Assembly (NCBI RefSeq): GCF_028823615.1
Contig: NZ_JAPEHT010000006.1
Span: 1-48,968, forward strand
Direction of reading: 5' to 3'
Origin: Planococcus sp. A6
GTDB taxonomy: Bacteria; Bacillota; Bacilli; Bacillales_A; Planococcaceae
DNA length: 48,968 nucleotides
Position numbers and translations under genes: made by a program
In this document: piece after piece, positions 24,616-33,570 of the stretch
How the letters are laid out: each line of letters opens with the position of its first letter
Position numbering within the stretch: the first letter of the stretch is position 1
The notes under the pieces: model-generated
Seen by the model: only the letters and a program-made list of their open reading frames with translations
Databases searched by the model: none
Told to the model about the DNA's origin: nothing

Positions 24616-24619
24616 AAAG

Positions 24620-24650
24620 CAAGCCGCGCTGAAACAAGCGCGGCTTTTTC
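24620..24650 (+). terminator. Terminator of the carboxylate operon
   Basis: Stem AAGCCGCGCT/AGCGCGGCTT with loop GAAACA and a T5 tail. Confidence 0.9.
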
Positions 24651-24744
24651 TATGCTGTTTAAGATGTCCTGCTTTCGTCAATATATATAGGTAGACGGAC
24701 ATGAAGGAACTTGGGAGTCCGGGTGTGTTTTGAGGGGGCAGCAT

Positions 24745-25346
24745 ATGGAACAGTGGATTACATCGGTAATGGAAAATTACGGCTATTTCGGGATTTTCCT
24801 GCTTATTTTGTTGGAGAATGTCTTTCCGCCGGTGCCTTCTGAAGTAGTTCTGACGGCTGGGGGATTTATGACATCGACGACCACCCTCACTGTGTGGGGA
24901 GTCATCCTGTCAGCCACGGCAGGGTCGGTTTCATGCTCTATGGGCTCGGGCTTTTGTTGGATGTTGAACGGCTGGAGCAAATTATCGGCAAACACGGCAA
25001 TTGGCTGCGCCTCAAAAAAGCAGACCTTTACAAAGCAGATCGCTGGTTTGATCGCTTCGGTGTTTTTGCCGTATTCATCGGTCGGCTGATTCCGCTTGTC
25101 CGCAGCCTCATATCGATTCCAGCAGGCATGTCCAATATGAAGTTCGTTTTATTCTTGGCTTTTACGACAGCCGGCACCTTGATTTGGAACACTGTGCTTG
25201 TCTATATCGGTCGGGCGGTCGGGGAGAACCGGGAAGAAATCCTGGAACAATTGGGCATTTATTCGAATATCGTCTATGCCTTGCTCATTATCGGTGCCAT
25301 CGTCGGGTTTTGGTTGTTTAAGAAAAGGCGCGGCGCAGGACAGTGA
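24745..25346 (+). pseudogene. DedA-family membrane protein, frameshifted
   Basis: Two adjacent frames encode one DedA protein. The first, from ATG 24745 with GAGGGGGCAGC upstream, gives MEQWITSVMENYGYFGIFLL and PPVPSEVVLTAGG up to SATAGS near 24928. The second continues GFMLYGLGLLLDVERLEQII through the family motif GRLIPLVRSLISIPAGM to the end at 25346. Compared with family members (..AGSVLGGFxLYGLG..) the junction lacks about three residues plus one base, consistent with a ~10-bp deletion between short CGG repeats. DedA proteins are implicated in membrane homeostasis (undecaprenyl-phosphate or lipid translocation). As read, the gene gives a truncated product. Confidence 0.85.
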
Positions 25347-25392
25347 TTCTTTACAATAGGAAAGTTAATCAGGAGAAGGGTGGAGGAGTTTC

Positions 25393-26343
25393 ATGAAACC
25401 GATTTTATTCATTACCCAGCAATTGCCGAAACAGGCAGTAGCGGATTTGCACGATGTCTACGAAGTGCGCATGTGGCCCGAAGAGGAACGCAATGCGCCG
25501 CGTGAAAAATTGCTTGAAGAAGCGAAGGAAGCGAAGGCGCTTTGGACAATGCTCGGCGATGAAATCGACCGCGAGCTATTCGAGTCGGCGCCGAACTTGA
25601 AAATCGTCGTGAATTTGGCAGTCGGTTATAATAATATCGATCTCGATGCAGCGAGAGAACATAAAGTAATCGTCACCAATACACCAGATGTCTTGACTGA
25701 AACAACGGCTGACTTAACATTTGCTTTGATGCTGGCCACGGCCCGCCGCTTGGTCGAAGCGGAAAAGACAGTGAGAAACGGCGAATGGCAAGCTTGGACG
25801 CCGATGGGATTGACTGGCCAGAACGTGCACGGCACCACTGTCGGAATTGTCGGCATGGGACGCATCGGGGAAGCGGTGTGCATGCGGGCGCAAGGCTTCA
25901 ATATGGAAGTCATCTATCATAACCGGACGCGCAAAAGCCTGGAAGAAGCCCAATATGCGGAACTTGATGATTTACTGAAGCGTTCCGATTTCGTTGTGAT
26001 CCTTGCGCCGCTTACCGAACAAACGAAAGGCATGATCGGCGAACGTGAGCTATCCTTGATGAAAGACACTGCGATTCTCATCAATTGCGGCAGAGGCGGG
26101 ATTGTCGATGAACAGGCCCTTTATGAAGCCTTGAAGAATAAATCCATATGGGGAGCGGGGCTTGATGTGTTTGAACAAGAGCCGCTGCCGCTGGACCATC
26201 CGCTTCAAACGCTCGACAATTTGACCGTTACGCCACATATCGGAAGCGCAACGGTGCAGACGCGCTATGCGATGATGCAATTGAACAAAGAAGCGCTGCA
26301 AGCTTGCGCAAACAGCAAACCCGTCAAGAACCGGGTGTGCTGA
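25393..26343 (+). CDS. D-2-hydroxyacid dehydrogenase (glyoxylate/hydroxypyruvate reductase type)
   Basis: A 316-residue NAD(P)-dependent enzyme. The Rossmann motif is GIVGMGRIGEAV; the catalytic Arg lies in NLAVGYNNID, the Glu in DVFEQEPLP and the His in TPHIGSAT. The substrate segment NTPDVLTETTADLTFALMLATARR matches the glyoxylate reductase/GyaR-YvcT branch. It reduces glyoxylate or hydroxypyruvate, or works in reverse. It starts at ATG 25393 with AAGGGTGGAGGAG. Confidence 0.88.
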   Translation: MKPILFITQQLPKQAVADLHDVYEVRMWPEEERNAPREKLLEEAKEAKALWTMLGDEIDRELFESAPNLKIVVNLAVGYNNIDLDAAREHKVIVTNTPDVLTETTADLTFALMLATARRLVEAEKTVRNGEWQAWTPMGLTGQNVHGTTVGIVGMGRIGEAVCMRAQGFNMEVIYHNRTRKSLEEAQYAELDDLLKRSDFVVILAPLTEQTKGMIGERELSLMKDTAILINCGRGGIVDEQALYEALKNKSIWGAGLDVFEQEPLPLDHPLQTLDNLTVTPHIGSATVQTRYAMMQLNKEALQACANSKPVKNRVC

Positions 26344-26344
26344 A

Positions 26345-26375
26345 AAAACAGTCCCGTAAAGCGGGGCTGTTTTTA
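26345..26375 (+). terminator. Terminator after the hydroxyacid dehydrogenase
   Basis: Stem ACAGTCCCG/CGGGGCTGT (one G-T wobble) followed by T5. Confidence 0.82.
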
Positions 26376-26495
26376 TATGCATTCGGGGATGAAGCTTCAA
26401 GGAATGTTGAATTTTTTTGCGCGTTGGGGTAAAATAGGCTAGGTTTTTCCTGTATCAAGGAAATGTGCCAAATCGAAAATCAGGAGGTATGATTC

Positions 26496-27458
26496 ATGCA
26501 AAATCATACACATAATGTCTTACTGTACTATCTATACACCCCGATTGAAAATCCCGAAGAGTTCGCTGCCGAGCATTTAGCTGCCTGTAAGGAAATCGGA
26601 TTGAAAGGCCGCATTCTCGTATCGGACGAAGGAATCAACGGCACATGCTCCGGCACGATCGAGCAAACTGAACAATACATGGATATGGTGAAGAGCGATC
26701 CGCGCTTTGCTGACATCGTCTTTAAAATCGACGAAGCAGATGGCCATGCTTTCAAAAAAATGCACGTCCGTGCTAAAAATGAAATCGTCCACCTTGGACT
26801 TGAAGAAGATATTAACCCAAATGAATTGACCGGCAATTATTTGGAGCCGGCAGAATTTTATAAAGCCATGCAAGACCAGGATACAGTGGTCATCGATGCA
26901 CGCAATGACTACGAGTACGACTTGGGCCATTTCCGCGGCGCGGTGCGTCCCGACGTTGAAACCTTCCGTGATTTGCCGGAATGGATCCGTGAAAACAAAG
27001 AGCAGTTCGAAGGCAAGAAAATCCTGACCTATTGCACAGGTGGCATCCGCTGTGAAAAATTCTCAGGCTGGATGAAACGCGAAGGTTTTGATGACGTCAA
27101 CCAGCTTCACGGCGGCATCGTCACGTACGGTAAGGACCCGGAAGTACAGGGTAAGCTTTGGGACGGGCAATTGTACGTCTTTGATGAGCGCATCGCCGTG
27201 CCGGTCAACCGTGTCGAACACACAATTGTCGGGAAAGACCATTTCACGGGTGAGCCTTGCGAGCGCTACGTCAACTGTGCGAACCCTGAATGCAATGCGA
27301 AAATCTTGGCTTCAGAAGAAAACGAGCACAAATACATGCGTTCATGTTCAGACGAATGCCGCGAGCATCCACGTAACCGCTATGCTTTTGAGCATGGTTT
27401 GACTGGCGAAGAAGTAAAACAGCGCCTGGATGCATTAAAAGAAACTGCACAATCATAA
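26496..27458 (+). CDS. trhO: tRNA uridine(34) hydroxylase (rhodanese-domain protein)
   Basis: A 320-residue protein of the YceA/TrhO family, which hydroxylates U34 of certain tRNAs on the way to (c)mo5U. An N-terminal acylphosphatase-like domain (residues 1-100, with [13 protein letters not shown]) is followed by a rhodanese domain with Cys180 in the motif CTGGIRCEK and a C-terminal cysteine-rich region ([19 protein letters not shown]) as in the longer Firmicute forms. AGGAGG precedes the ATG. Confidence 0.93.
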   Translation: MQNHTHNVLLYYLYTPIENPEEFAAEHLAACKEIGLKGRILVSDEGINGTCSGTIEQTEQYMDMVKSDPRFADIVFKIDEADGHAFKKMHVRAKNEIVHLGLEEDINPNELTGNYLEPAEFYKAMQDQDTVVIDARNDYEYDLGHFRGAVRPDVETFRDLPEWIRENKEQFEGKKILTYCTGGIRCEKFSGWMKREGFDDVNQLHGGIVTYGKDPEVQGKLWDGQLYVFDERIAVPVNRVEHTIVGKDHFTGEPCERYVNCANPECNAKILASEENEHKYMRSCSDECREHPRNRYAFEHGLTGEEVKQRLDALKETAQS

Positions 27459-27465
27459 GTAACCC

Positions 27466-27503
27466 AAAAAGCCTGAACGGCATTATCCGTTCAGGCTTTT
27501 CTT
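27466..27503. terminator. Bidirectional terminator between trhO and the zinc-ribbon gene
   Basis: Perfect 14-bp stem AAAAGCCTGAACGG with its complement, loop CATTA, with A and T flanks. Confidence 0.9.
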
Positions 27504-27509
27504 TATGGA

Positions 27510-27638
27510 TTAATTTTCTAGTTCTTCTGCACAATCGTGGCAGATCAATTCGCCGTCGATATAGACACCGTCCAAAAATCCATCGCGGCAATAGACATCT
27601 TTGCCACAGTTACTGCAAGGGCCAATGAGTTCACGCAT
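27510..27638 (-). CDS. 42-residue zinc-ribbon-like protein
   Basis: A small gene with product MRELIGPCSNCGKDVYCRDG, FLDGVYIDGELICHDCAEEL, EN. Two CxxC pairs (Cys8/11 and Cys33/36) are separated by 21 residues, a zinc-ribbon arrangement, with an extra Cys17. Its ATG overlaps the stop of the upstream MerR-type gene by 8 nt, so it is probably translationally coupled; the ribosome site is weak. A bidirectional terminator directly follows. No function is known, but the coupling suggests a role linked to the regulator. Confidence 0.65.
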   Translation of the reverse strand: MRELIGPCSNCGKDVYCRDGFLDGVYIDGELICHDCAEELEN

Positions 27639-28425
27639 GCTGCAAGGCATTCGCGTGCACGTGCATCGCGTCTTTCAGATAGTCGGATAAACCGTCGCCG
27701 TGCTGGTCGATGGTCCGCGAAAAGCGGCTGTCGTTCGCATAAAGATTGGCCAAATTGCGGAACATATTCGGCGTGCATTCATAGAAGCGGTCAAGCAGAT
27801 GGTAATACGCGGCCATTTCTTTCTGGACTTCCTGTGCATCGACCGGTAAATCCATAAGGCTGGCAACAGCGCTGTAGATGCGGTTCGCTTCACGGTCGAT
27901 TTCTTCCAGGTTCTCGGCTTCTTTCTGTGGTTTTGCTGCCTCGGGTTCCGAAGCTTCCAGGACAGAAGTCTCTTCCTTGATGTTTTCAAGGTCGTCCTTG
28001 ACGGATACTTCAATTTCGGGCTTCTGGTACAAGTCGATGCGATCCGGCGTATGACGGAGGGAGAACGCAGAAAAGCGCTGTCCGTTGCTGAGGGGTTCTC
28101 CTGATGAAAACTCTTCTTGTGTTGCGCGTGCGTTATCGATCAATTGCTCAATGCGGAATTTTTTCTGTTCAAGCAATTCGATATGGCGCGCCATGGCATA
28201 TTCTGCATCATAGCCATTTTTTATGATTTCCTGGATTTTCTTCAATGAAAATCCGAGTTCTTTAAGGAATAGGATTTGTTGCAGCAATTTCAAGTCGTCA
28301 TCGCTGTAATAGCGGTATCGGTTCGATCCTTTATTGCTCGGTTTCATTAAATCAATGCTGTCGTAATGGTGCAGTGTCCGTACGCTGACGCCTGCGATTT
28401 TTGCCACTTCTTGTACTTTGTACAT
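27631..28425 (-). CDS. MerR-family regulator with TipAS-type effector domain
   Basis: A 264-residue regulator. The N-terminal MerR HTH (MYKVQEVAKIAGVSVRTLHHYD, residues 1-70) is followed by a dimerisation helix (about 75-120), an Ala/Glu-rich linker (about 155-175) and a C-terminal domain resembling TipAS of Mta/TipAL (YYHLLDRFYECTPNMFRNLANLYANDSRFSRTID..GDGLSDYLKDAMHVHA). TipAS domains bind peptide antibiotics and other drugs and switch on resistance genes. Start ATG 28425 follows AGAGGTG; the GTG at 28434 overlaps it. A strong promoter lies upstream. Confidence 0.88.
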   Translation of the reverse strand: MYKVQEVAKIAGVSVRTLHHYDSIDLMKPSNKGSNRYRYYSDDDLKLLQQILFLKELGFSLKKIQEIIKNGYDAEYAMARHIELLEQKKFRIEQLIDNARATQEEFSSGEPLSNGQRFSAFSLRHTPDRIDLYQKPEIEVSVKDDLENIKEETSVLEASEPEAAKPQKEAENLEEIDREANRIYSAVASLMDLPVDAQEVQKEMAAYYHLLDRFYECTPNMFRNLANLYANDSRFSRTIDQHGDGLSDYLKDAMHVHANALQHA

Positions 28426-28445
28426 TTCAATCACCTCTACTCTTG

Positions 28446-28474
28446 ATTAGACTATGACGAATGGTCAGTGTCAA
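28446..28474 (-). promoter_or_regulatory. Promoter of the MerR/TipA-like gene
   Basis: On the minus strand TTGACA (28469-28474), a 17-bp spacer with dyad TGAC-N5-GTCA, and TCTAAT (28446-28451). The spacer is normal rather than the 19-20 bp of MerR-activated promoters, so the protein may repress rather than activate here. Confidence 0.65.
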
Positions 28475-28493
28475 CCGTTTCCGGGTAATTTTA

Positions 28494-28529
28494 TTGCAAA
28501 GGCGCCCGAATATGACCGACTTTGCAAAG
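28494..28529. promoter_or_regulatory. Inverted repeat upstream of the lysine-degradation operon
   Basis: TTGCAAAG (28494-28501) and CTTTGCAA (28520-28527) form an inverted repeat with an 18-bp spacer; the second half extends to the palindrome CTTTGCAAAG. A candidate operator between the divergent MerR gene and the operon, with no known cognate factor. Confidence 0.4.
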
Positions 28530-28630
28530 TTATGGAAGGAAGTTATGAAAGCATGTAGGAGTTTTCCGTTTTGTAGGGAATAGAGTAAATAGTGAAAGCG
28601 TTTACATTCATTGCGGAAAGGGGTAATTCG

Positions 28631-30112
28631 ATGAAACTGACGAATTTTGTAAATGGGGAGTTCCAGCAGGAGGTAGGCGCTGATTTTGTGCCTGTCATCA
28701 ACCCGGCAACAGGCGAAGAGTTGGCAGCGGTACAGCGGTCAACTGCCGAAGATGTAGAGAGAGCGGTGAAAGCAGCTAAAGCAGCCCAGAAAAAATGGGC
28801 GCTTGTCCCGGCACCGAAACGAGCGGATTATCTATATGAAATCGGGCGCTTGATGAAACAACGGAAAGAACAGCTCGCGGCAGTACTGACGAAAGAAATG
28901 GGGAAAGTGATCGAAGAAGGCCGTGGCGAGGTTCAGGAAGGCATCGATATGGCGTTTTATATGGCAGGTGAGGGCAGAAGGTTATTTGGCGAGACGACGC
29001 CTTCGGAACTTGCGGATAAATTTGCAATGAGTGTCCGTGCGCCGATCGGTGTCGTTGGGCTCATTACCCCCTGGAATTTTCCTGTGGCGATCGCAACGTG
29101 GAAATCTTTCCCAGCGATCGTGGCGGGCAATACATTCATCTGGAAACCTGCGACTGAAACGCCAATGATGGCTTATGAAATGGCCAAAATCTTCAAGGAA
29201 GCCGGCCTGCCGGATGGTGTTGCGAACATAGTTTTCGGTTCCGGTTCAGAAGTCGGGACGGCGATGATCGAGCACCGTGATATCCGGGTCATTTCATTTA
29301 CGGGCTCGACGGATACAGGACGTAAAGTAGCAGAACTAGGCGGTCGCCATTTGAAGAAAGTATCTCTTGAGATGGGCGGGAAAAACGCGGTCATCGTTAT
29401 GGACGATGCGGATTTGGACCTCGCAGTCGACGGTATTTTATGGAGTGCATTCGGCACAGCTGGCCAGCGCTGCACCGCCTGCAGCCGTGTCATCGTCCAT
29501 CGGGATGTCAAAGAACAGCTGCAGCAGCGTCTGCTCGAAAAGATGGACAAATTGACGATTGGCGACGGCATGGATGAATCCGTTAAAATCGGGCCGGTCA
29601 TCAATAAGAAAGCGTTGGAGAAAATCCATTCTTATATTGAAATCGGCAAAGAAGAAGGCGCAGAACTCGTCAGGGGCGGCGAAATTTTAACGGGCGGCCA
29701 TTACGATCAAGGCAACTATTACGCACCGACATTGTTTGCGGGTGTAACGCCAGGAATGCGTATTGCACAGGAAGAGATTTTCGGGCCGGTCATTTCCTTG
29801 ATTGAAGTTGCAAGTTTTGAAGAAGCGATCGAAGTGAACAACGGCGTCATTTACGGCTTGTCGAGCTCAATTTTCACAGCGGATGTCAACCGGGCATTCA
29901 AAGCGCAGCGCGATCTTGATACAGGAATCGTCTACATCAACGCTGGAACAACTGGGGCTGAAATCCATTTGCCGTTCGGCGGTACGAAAGGCACCGGCAA
30001 TGGCCATCGCGATTCAGGCGTCGCGGCACTCGATGTTTTTACCGAATGGAAAAGCGTCTATGTGGACTTCAGCGGCAAATTGCAACGGGCACAGATCGAC
30101 AACGAAGCATAA
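28631..30112 (+). CDS. Aldehyde dehydrogenase (probable 2-aminoadipate semialdehyde dehydrogenase)
   Basis: A 493-residue NAD(P)-dependent aldehyde dehydrogenase. Cofactor and catalytic segments are [37 protein letters not shown] (general base Glu) and [12 protein letters not shown] (catalytic Cys). Start ATG 28631 follows GAAAGGGG. The next gene encodes a lysine 6-dehydrogenase whose product, 2-aminoadipate 6-semialdehyde, is a natural substrate for this enzyme class, so oxidation to 2-aminoadipate is the best inference. The sequence alone does not exclude another aldehyde. Confidence 0.88.
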   Translation: MKLTNFVNGEFQQEVGADFVPVINPATGEELAAVQRSTAEDVERAVKAAKAAQKKWALVPAPKRADYLYEIGRLMKQRKEQLAAVLTKEMGKVIEEGRGEVQEGIDMAFYMAGEGRRLFGETTPSELADKFAMSVRAPIGVVGLITPWNFPVAIATWKSFPAIVAGNTFIWKPATETPMMAYEMAKIFKEAGLPDGVANIVFGSGSEVGTAMIEHRDIRVISFTGSTDTGRKVAELGGRHLKKVSLEMGGKNAVIVMDDADLDLAVDGILWSAFGTAGQRCTACSRVIVHRDVKEQLQQRLLEKMDKLTIGDGMDESVKIGPVINKKALEKIHSYIEIGKEEGAELVRGGEILTGGHYDQGNYYAPTLFAGVTPGMRIAQEEIFGPVISLIEVASFEEAIEVNNGVIYGLSSSIFTADVNRAFKAQRDLDTGIVYINAGTTGAEIHLPFGGTKGTGNGHRDSGVAALDVFTEWKSVYVDFSGKLQRAQIDNEA

Positions 30113-30126
30113 AGGGGGCGGCGGAG

Positions 30127-31293
30127 ATGAAATTTGCGGTACTCGGAGCTGGATTGATGGGGAAACAAGCAGCGCGTGATTTACTTCGCAATGAGCAGGT
30201 GGAGAAAGTGTTTCTGGCGGACCGGACCACGGAAAAAGCGGAAGCGTTCCGCCGGCAATTGGACGATCCGCGGCTTGAAATCGCTAAGATGGATGCAAGC
30301 CGTGATGACGAACTAAAGCAAGTCATCTCACAGGCAGATGTCGTGATCAATGCGCTGTTCTATACCTTTAATGAGAAAGTGGCAGAAATTTCCATCGAAT
30401 GTGGGGTTCATTCCGTCGATCTCGGCGGGCATATCGGTGGCGCGACGGATAAGGTGCTCGCCATGCACGAGCAAGCGTCCAGTCAAGGCGTAACCGTCAT
30501 TCCGGATCTTGGCGTGGCACCTGGGATGATCAATATTTTAACCGGGTGTGGTGCGAGCCAGTTGGACAAGGTCGAATCGATCCGCATTTATGTTGGAGGC
30601 ATTCCGCTCCATCCGGAACCGCCTCTCGAATACAAACACGTTTTCTCACTCGAAGGCGTTTTCGACCATTACACGGACCCGTCGCACGTCATCCGTGGTG
30701 GAGAACTGGAAGAAGTCGAGTCGCTATCGGAAATCGAGCCGATCGCGTTCGAAGGGTTCAATGAGTTGGAAGCATTCCATACATCAGGCGGCACATCGAC
30801 CTTGACGAAGACGTTCCACGATGTGGATTCACTGGAATACAAAACGATCCGCTACCGGGGGCATGCCGAAAAGTTCCGTTTGCTCGTCGAATTGGGCTTG
30901 ACGAACCGTGAAGGAAAAGTGACCGCCGGCGGGCATGAAGTGTCACTCCGCGAAGTGCTGCTGAAAGTGCTCGAGCCGATTACAGAACTTGGCGACGAGA
31001 AAGATGCGGTGCTTTTGCGCGTCACAGTTTCCGGTTTGAAAGAGCAAGAGGAATGCACATACCGATATGAAATGGTGACCATTCGCGACGAGTCAACCGG
31101 TGTGACGGCGATGGCGCAGGCCACGGCCTACAGCATTTCTGTTGTCGCGCAGATGATTGCGGATGGGCGTATCCAAAAACACGGCGTCTATCCACCGGAG
31201 CAGATTGTGCCGGGTGCTGAATACATCGCGGAAATGAAGCAGCGCGGTGTAAACATTCACGAAACAGTACAGCGGGCAACGCATTACAACTAG
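30127..31293 (+). CDS. lysDH: L-lysine 6-dehydrogenase (saccharopine-dehydrogenase-like family)
   Basis: A 388-residue NAD-dependent enzyme beginning [20 protein letters not shown]. Conserved blocks [32 protein letters not shown] and [17 protein letters not shown], together with [10 protein letters not shown] and [12 protein letters not shown], closely recall Geobacillus lysine 6-dehydrogenase, which deaminates the epsilon-amino group of lysine to give aminoadipate semialdehyde. The broader family includes saccharopine and carboxynorspermidine dehydrogenases. It begins 14 nt after the aldehyde dehydrogenase gene with GGGGGCGGCGG-type site, second in the operon. Confidence 0.78.
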   Translation: MKFAVLGAGLMGKQAARDLLRNEQVEKVFLADRTTEKAEAFRRQLDDPRLEIAKMDASRDDELKQVISQADVVINALFYTFNEKVAEISIECGVHSVDLGGHIGGATDKVLAMHEQASSQGVTVIPDLGVAPGMINILTGCGASQLDKVESIRIYVGGIPLHPEPPLEYKHVFSLEGVFDHYTDPSHVIRGGELEEVESLSEIEPIAFEGFNELEAFHTSGGTSTLTKTFHDVDSLEYKTIRYRGHAEKFRLLVELGLTNREGKVTAGGHEVSLREVLLKVLEPITELGDEKDAVLLRVTVSGLKEQEECTYRYEMVTIRDESTGVTAMAQATAYSISVVAQMIADGRIQKHGVYPPEQIVPGAEYIAEMKQRGVNIHETVQRATHYN

Positions 31294-31308
31294 CAAGGAG
31301 GGAACAGC

Positions 31309-32499
31309 ATGGATTTTGAACATAGCGAAGAACAAAAGATGCTGCGCAAAACCGTCCGGAAGTTTGTTGATGAAGAAATAATGCCGCATATAAAAGACTG
31401 GGACACAGAGGGACATTTTCCAGAATCGATTTGGAAGCGCTTGGCCGATCTCGGTTTGATGGGCGTGTGTATTCCGGAAGCATACGGTGGAAGCGGCATG
31501 GATTATAATGCACTGGCCATTGTCTGCGAAGAGCTGGAGCGTGGCGACACCACATTTCGCACGGCCGTTTCTGTCCATACCGGCCTGAATTCATTATCGC
31601 TTCTACAATGGGGCACAGAAGAGCAAAAACGGAAATTTTTGGTGCCGCAAGCAAAAGGCGAAAAAATCGGCGCGTTCGGGCTAACAGAGCCAGGAGCCGG
31701 GTCGGACGTGGCGGCGCTTTCGACGACCGCCAAACGCGACGGAGACGACTATGTGCTGAACGGCCAGAAAACCTGGATTTCACTCTGTGACCAAGCGGAT
31801 CATTTCCTCGTTTTTGCCTATGTTGATAAAGAGAAATCGCATAAAGGAATCAGCGCTTTCATCGTAGAACGTGACCGTGAAGGCTTTTCTTCCAAGGCGA
31901 TCAAAGGGAAATACGGCATACGTGCCGGCAATACAGGCGAATTATTCATGGAAGATGTGCGCATCCCGGCAGGTAACCGGCTCGGGGAAGAAGGAGAAGG
32001 CTTCAAGATTGCGATGGCTTCACTCGACAATGGCCGTTTCACGGTCGCTGCAGGCGCATGCGGCTTGATGATGGCCTGTTTGGAAGCAAGTTTGGATTAT
32101 TGCAAGACGCGCACGACCTTCGGCAAGCCGATCGGCGAGCACCAGCTGGTGCAGCAAATGCTCGCCAATATGGAAGCGGGCTACCAGATGAGCCGCTTGC
32201 TCGTTTACCGGGCGGGCGAATTGAAGAACAGCGGCAAGCGCAATACGCGTGAAACTTCGCTCGCTAAATGGCAGGCGTGCAATTTTGCCAATAAAGCGGC
32301 GGACGACGCAGTGCAGATCCACGGGGCTTACGGCTATTCGGATGATTATCCGGTCGCTCGCTACCTGCGCAATTCCAAAGCGCCGGTCATTTACGAAGGC
32401 ACCCGGGAAATCCATACAATCATGCAGGCGGATTATGTACTCGGCAAACGGGAAGACAAAGAATTGAACCGCATGCTGCCTGCCTGGCCATTCGGGTAA
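31309..32499 (+). CDS. Acyl-CoA dehydrogenase
   Basis: A 396-residue FAD enzyme with the family blocks FGLTEPGAGSDVAALSTTA, WISLCDQADHFLVFA, KTRTTFGKPIGEHQLVQQMLANM and QIHGAYGYSDDYPVARYLRNSKAPVIYEGTREIHTI (catalytic Glu in YEGT). It introduces a double bond into an acyl-CoA. Following two lysine-degrading enzymes in one operon, it may act on glutaryl-CoA or another late intermediate, but the glutaryl-specific Arg cannot be confirmed by eye. AAGGAGGG precedes the ATG, 15 nt after lysDH. Confidence 0.9.
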   Translation: MDFEHSEEQKMLRKTVRKFVDEEIMPHIKDWDTEGHFPESIWKRLADLGLMGVCIPEAYGGSGMDYNALAIVCEELERGDTTFRTAVSVHTGLNSLSLLQWGTEEQKRKFLVPQAKGEKIGAFGLTEPGAGSDVAALSTTAKRDGDDYVLNGQKTWISLCDQADHFLVFAYVDKEKSHKGISAFIVERDREGFSSKAIKGKYGIRAGNTGELFMEDVRIPAGNRLGEEGEGFKIAMASLDNGRFTVAAGACGLMMACLEASLDYCKTRTTFGKPIGEHQLVQQMLANMEAGYQMSRLLVYRAGELKNSGKRNTRETSLAKWQACNFANKAADDAVQIHGAYGYSDDYPVARYLRNSKAPVIYEGTREIHTIMQADYVLGKREDKELNRMLPAWPFG

Positions 32500-32576
32500 A
32501 GCTGGATTCCGCGCCTAGAAGTTCGACTTCTTTTCAAAAAAATAAAAAGAACGGGAGTAAAGCCCGTTCCTTCAAC

Positions 32577-32607
32577 CGACTGCCGAGTAGTATCCGGCAG
32601 TTTTTTT
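32577..32607 (+). terminator. Terminator of the lysine-degradation operon
   Basis: Stem ACTGCCG/CGGCAGT with a short loop, followed by T7. A weaker hairpin (AACGGG..CCCGTT) lies just before it at about 32550-32571. Confidence 0.82.
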
Positions 32608-32663
32608 ACGTAAAAATATCTTCTTCTTTCGGGACAAGCAAATTGAGTTTTCCAGGTTGGACA

Positions 32664-33476
32664 TTAATCGATGCCGGTGTCTTCTGTGCGAATGTCGATT
32701 TCTCGTCCCTGCAGATGGATGATGTGCTCAAGGTCTTCTGCAGTAAGATTGGGTTTGGATAATGAAAACCATTCGCGTATAGCGGCGAATGACGAACTTT
32801 GGATGATGAAAATATCCAACAGCCCATCGGCGGGGTCGATGCTTTGCATCGGAAATAAATGGGTGCCGATGGATTTTCCGTTCATGGCTAGCACCAAAAC
32901 GGCTTCTTCTTCATATGCTTGCCCGTCGATCACCAGTGACACATTAAACGGTTCTGCTTGTCTCATCGACTGCATCGCGCTCATGAAATAGCTGAGCTTG
33001 CCATAGCGTTCCTTCAAATCGGGGTCGATATTGAAGGAGGCGTCTGTGATCAAGCCGATACCTGCGAAGTTCAAAAACGTCCCTTCGTTGATAGTCGCCG
33101 TGTCGACTTGTTGCATTGCGCCTTGGCTTAGACTTTTTGCTGCCTCGTCAAGGTACAAAGGAATGTTCATCGTGCGCGCAAAATCGTTGCACGTTCCGCT
33201 CGGCAAGATGCCGAGGGGAGGCGGGTTGTCGATTGAGCTCAGTGCATGTGCAGCCAAATGGACTGTACCGTCGCCGCCTGCGACAAATAATGCGTCGGCG
33301 CGTTCGGCGGCGGAACGGCAGACCGATTCCAGTTCTTCCGGGGAGTCGGTCTTGATCAGTTCCAGTGTTTTCGAAGATGCGGCTAGTTGCGGCACAGCCA
33401 ATCCCATGACCGCATCTAACGTGGACGCACCTGCTTCGGCATTATACAATAATACGGAATGCGTGAATCCGGCCAT
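32664..33476 (-). CDS. Diacylglycerol/lipid kinase-like protein, C-terminus shifted out of frame
   Basis: A 270-residue member of the DAGK_cat/YegS-BmrU family, with nucleotide-binding GGDGTVHLAA and GTCNDFARTMNIPLY. The reading frame stops at 32664 after IDIRTEDTGID. The expected C-terminal family sequence (..QKTPASINVQPGKLNLLVPKEEDIFT) continues in another frame to a stop at 32606, so about 20 C-terminal residues plus a short lost segment are out of frame. Start ATG 33476 follows GGAGG; the ATG at 33491 overlaps that site. The family phosphorylates diacylglycerol or related lipids; activity here is doubtful because the truncated strands belong to the C-terminal sandwich. Confidence 0.75.
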   Translation of the reverse strand: MAGFTHSVLLYNAEAGASTLDAVMGLAVPQLAASSKTLELIKTDSPEELESVCRSAAERADALFVAGGDGTVHLAAHALSSIDNPPPLGILPSGTCNDFARTMNIPLYLDEAAKSLSQGAMQQVDTATINEGTFLNFAGIGLITDASFNIDPDLKERYGKLSYFMSAMQSMRQAEPFNVSLVIDGQAYEEEAVLVLAMNGKSIGTHLFPMQSIDPADGLLDIFIIQSSSFAAIREWFSLSKPNLTAEDLEHIIHLQGREIDIRTEDTGID

Positions 33477-33570
33477 GCGTAAGTCCTCCATTCTTCATCA
33501 TTACTCAACCATTCCACTAATGAAGGGCCAGTAAACGCATCAGCGGAATTCCGTAAAAAGGAGTGCTCAT

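Noticed and set aside
31022-31783. 253-codon minus-strand ORF opposite lysDH and the acyl-CoA dehydrogenase
   Set aside because: Spans the boundary of two solid genes in antisense; Arg/Ser/Cys-rich shadow composition.
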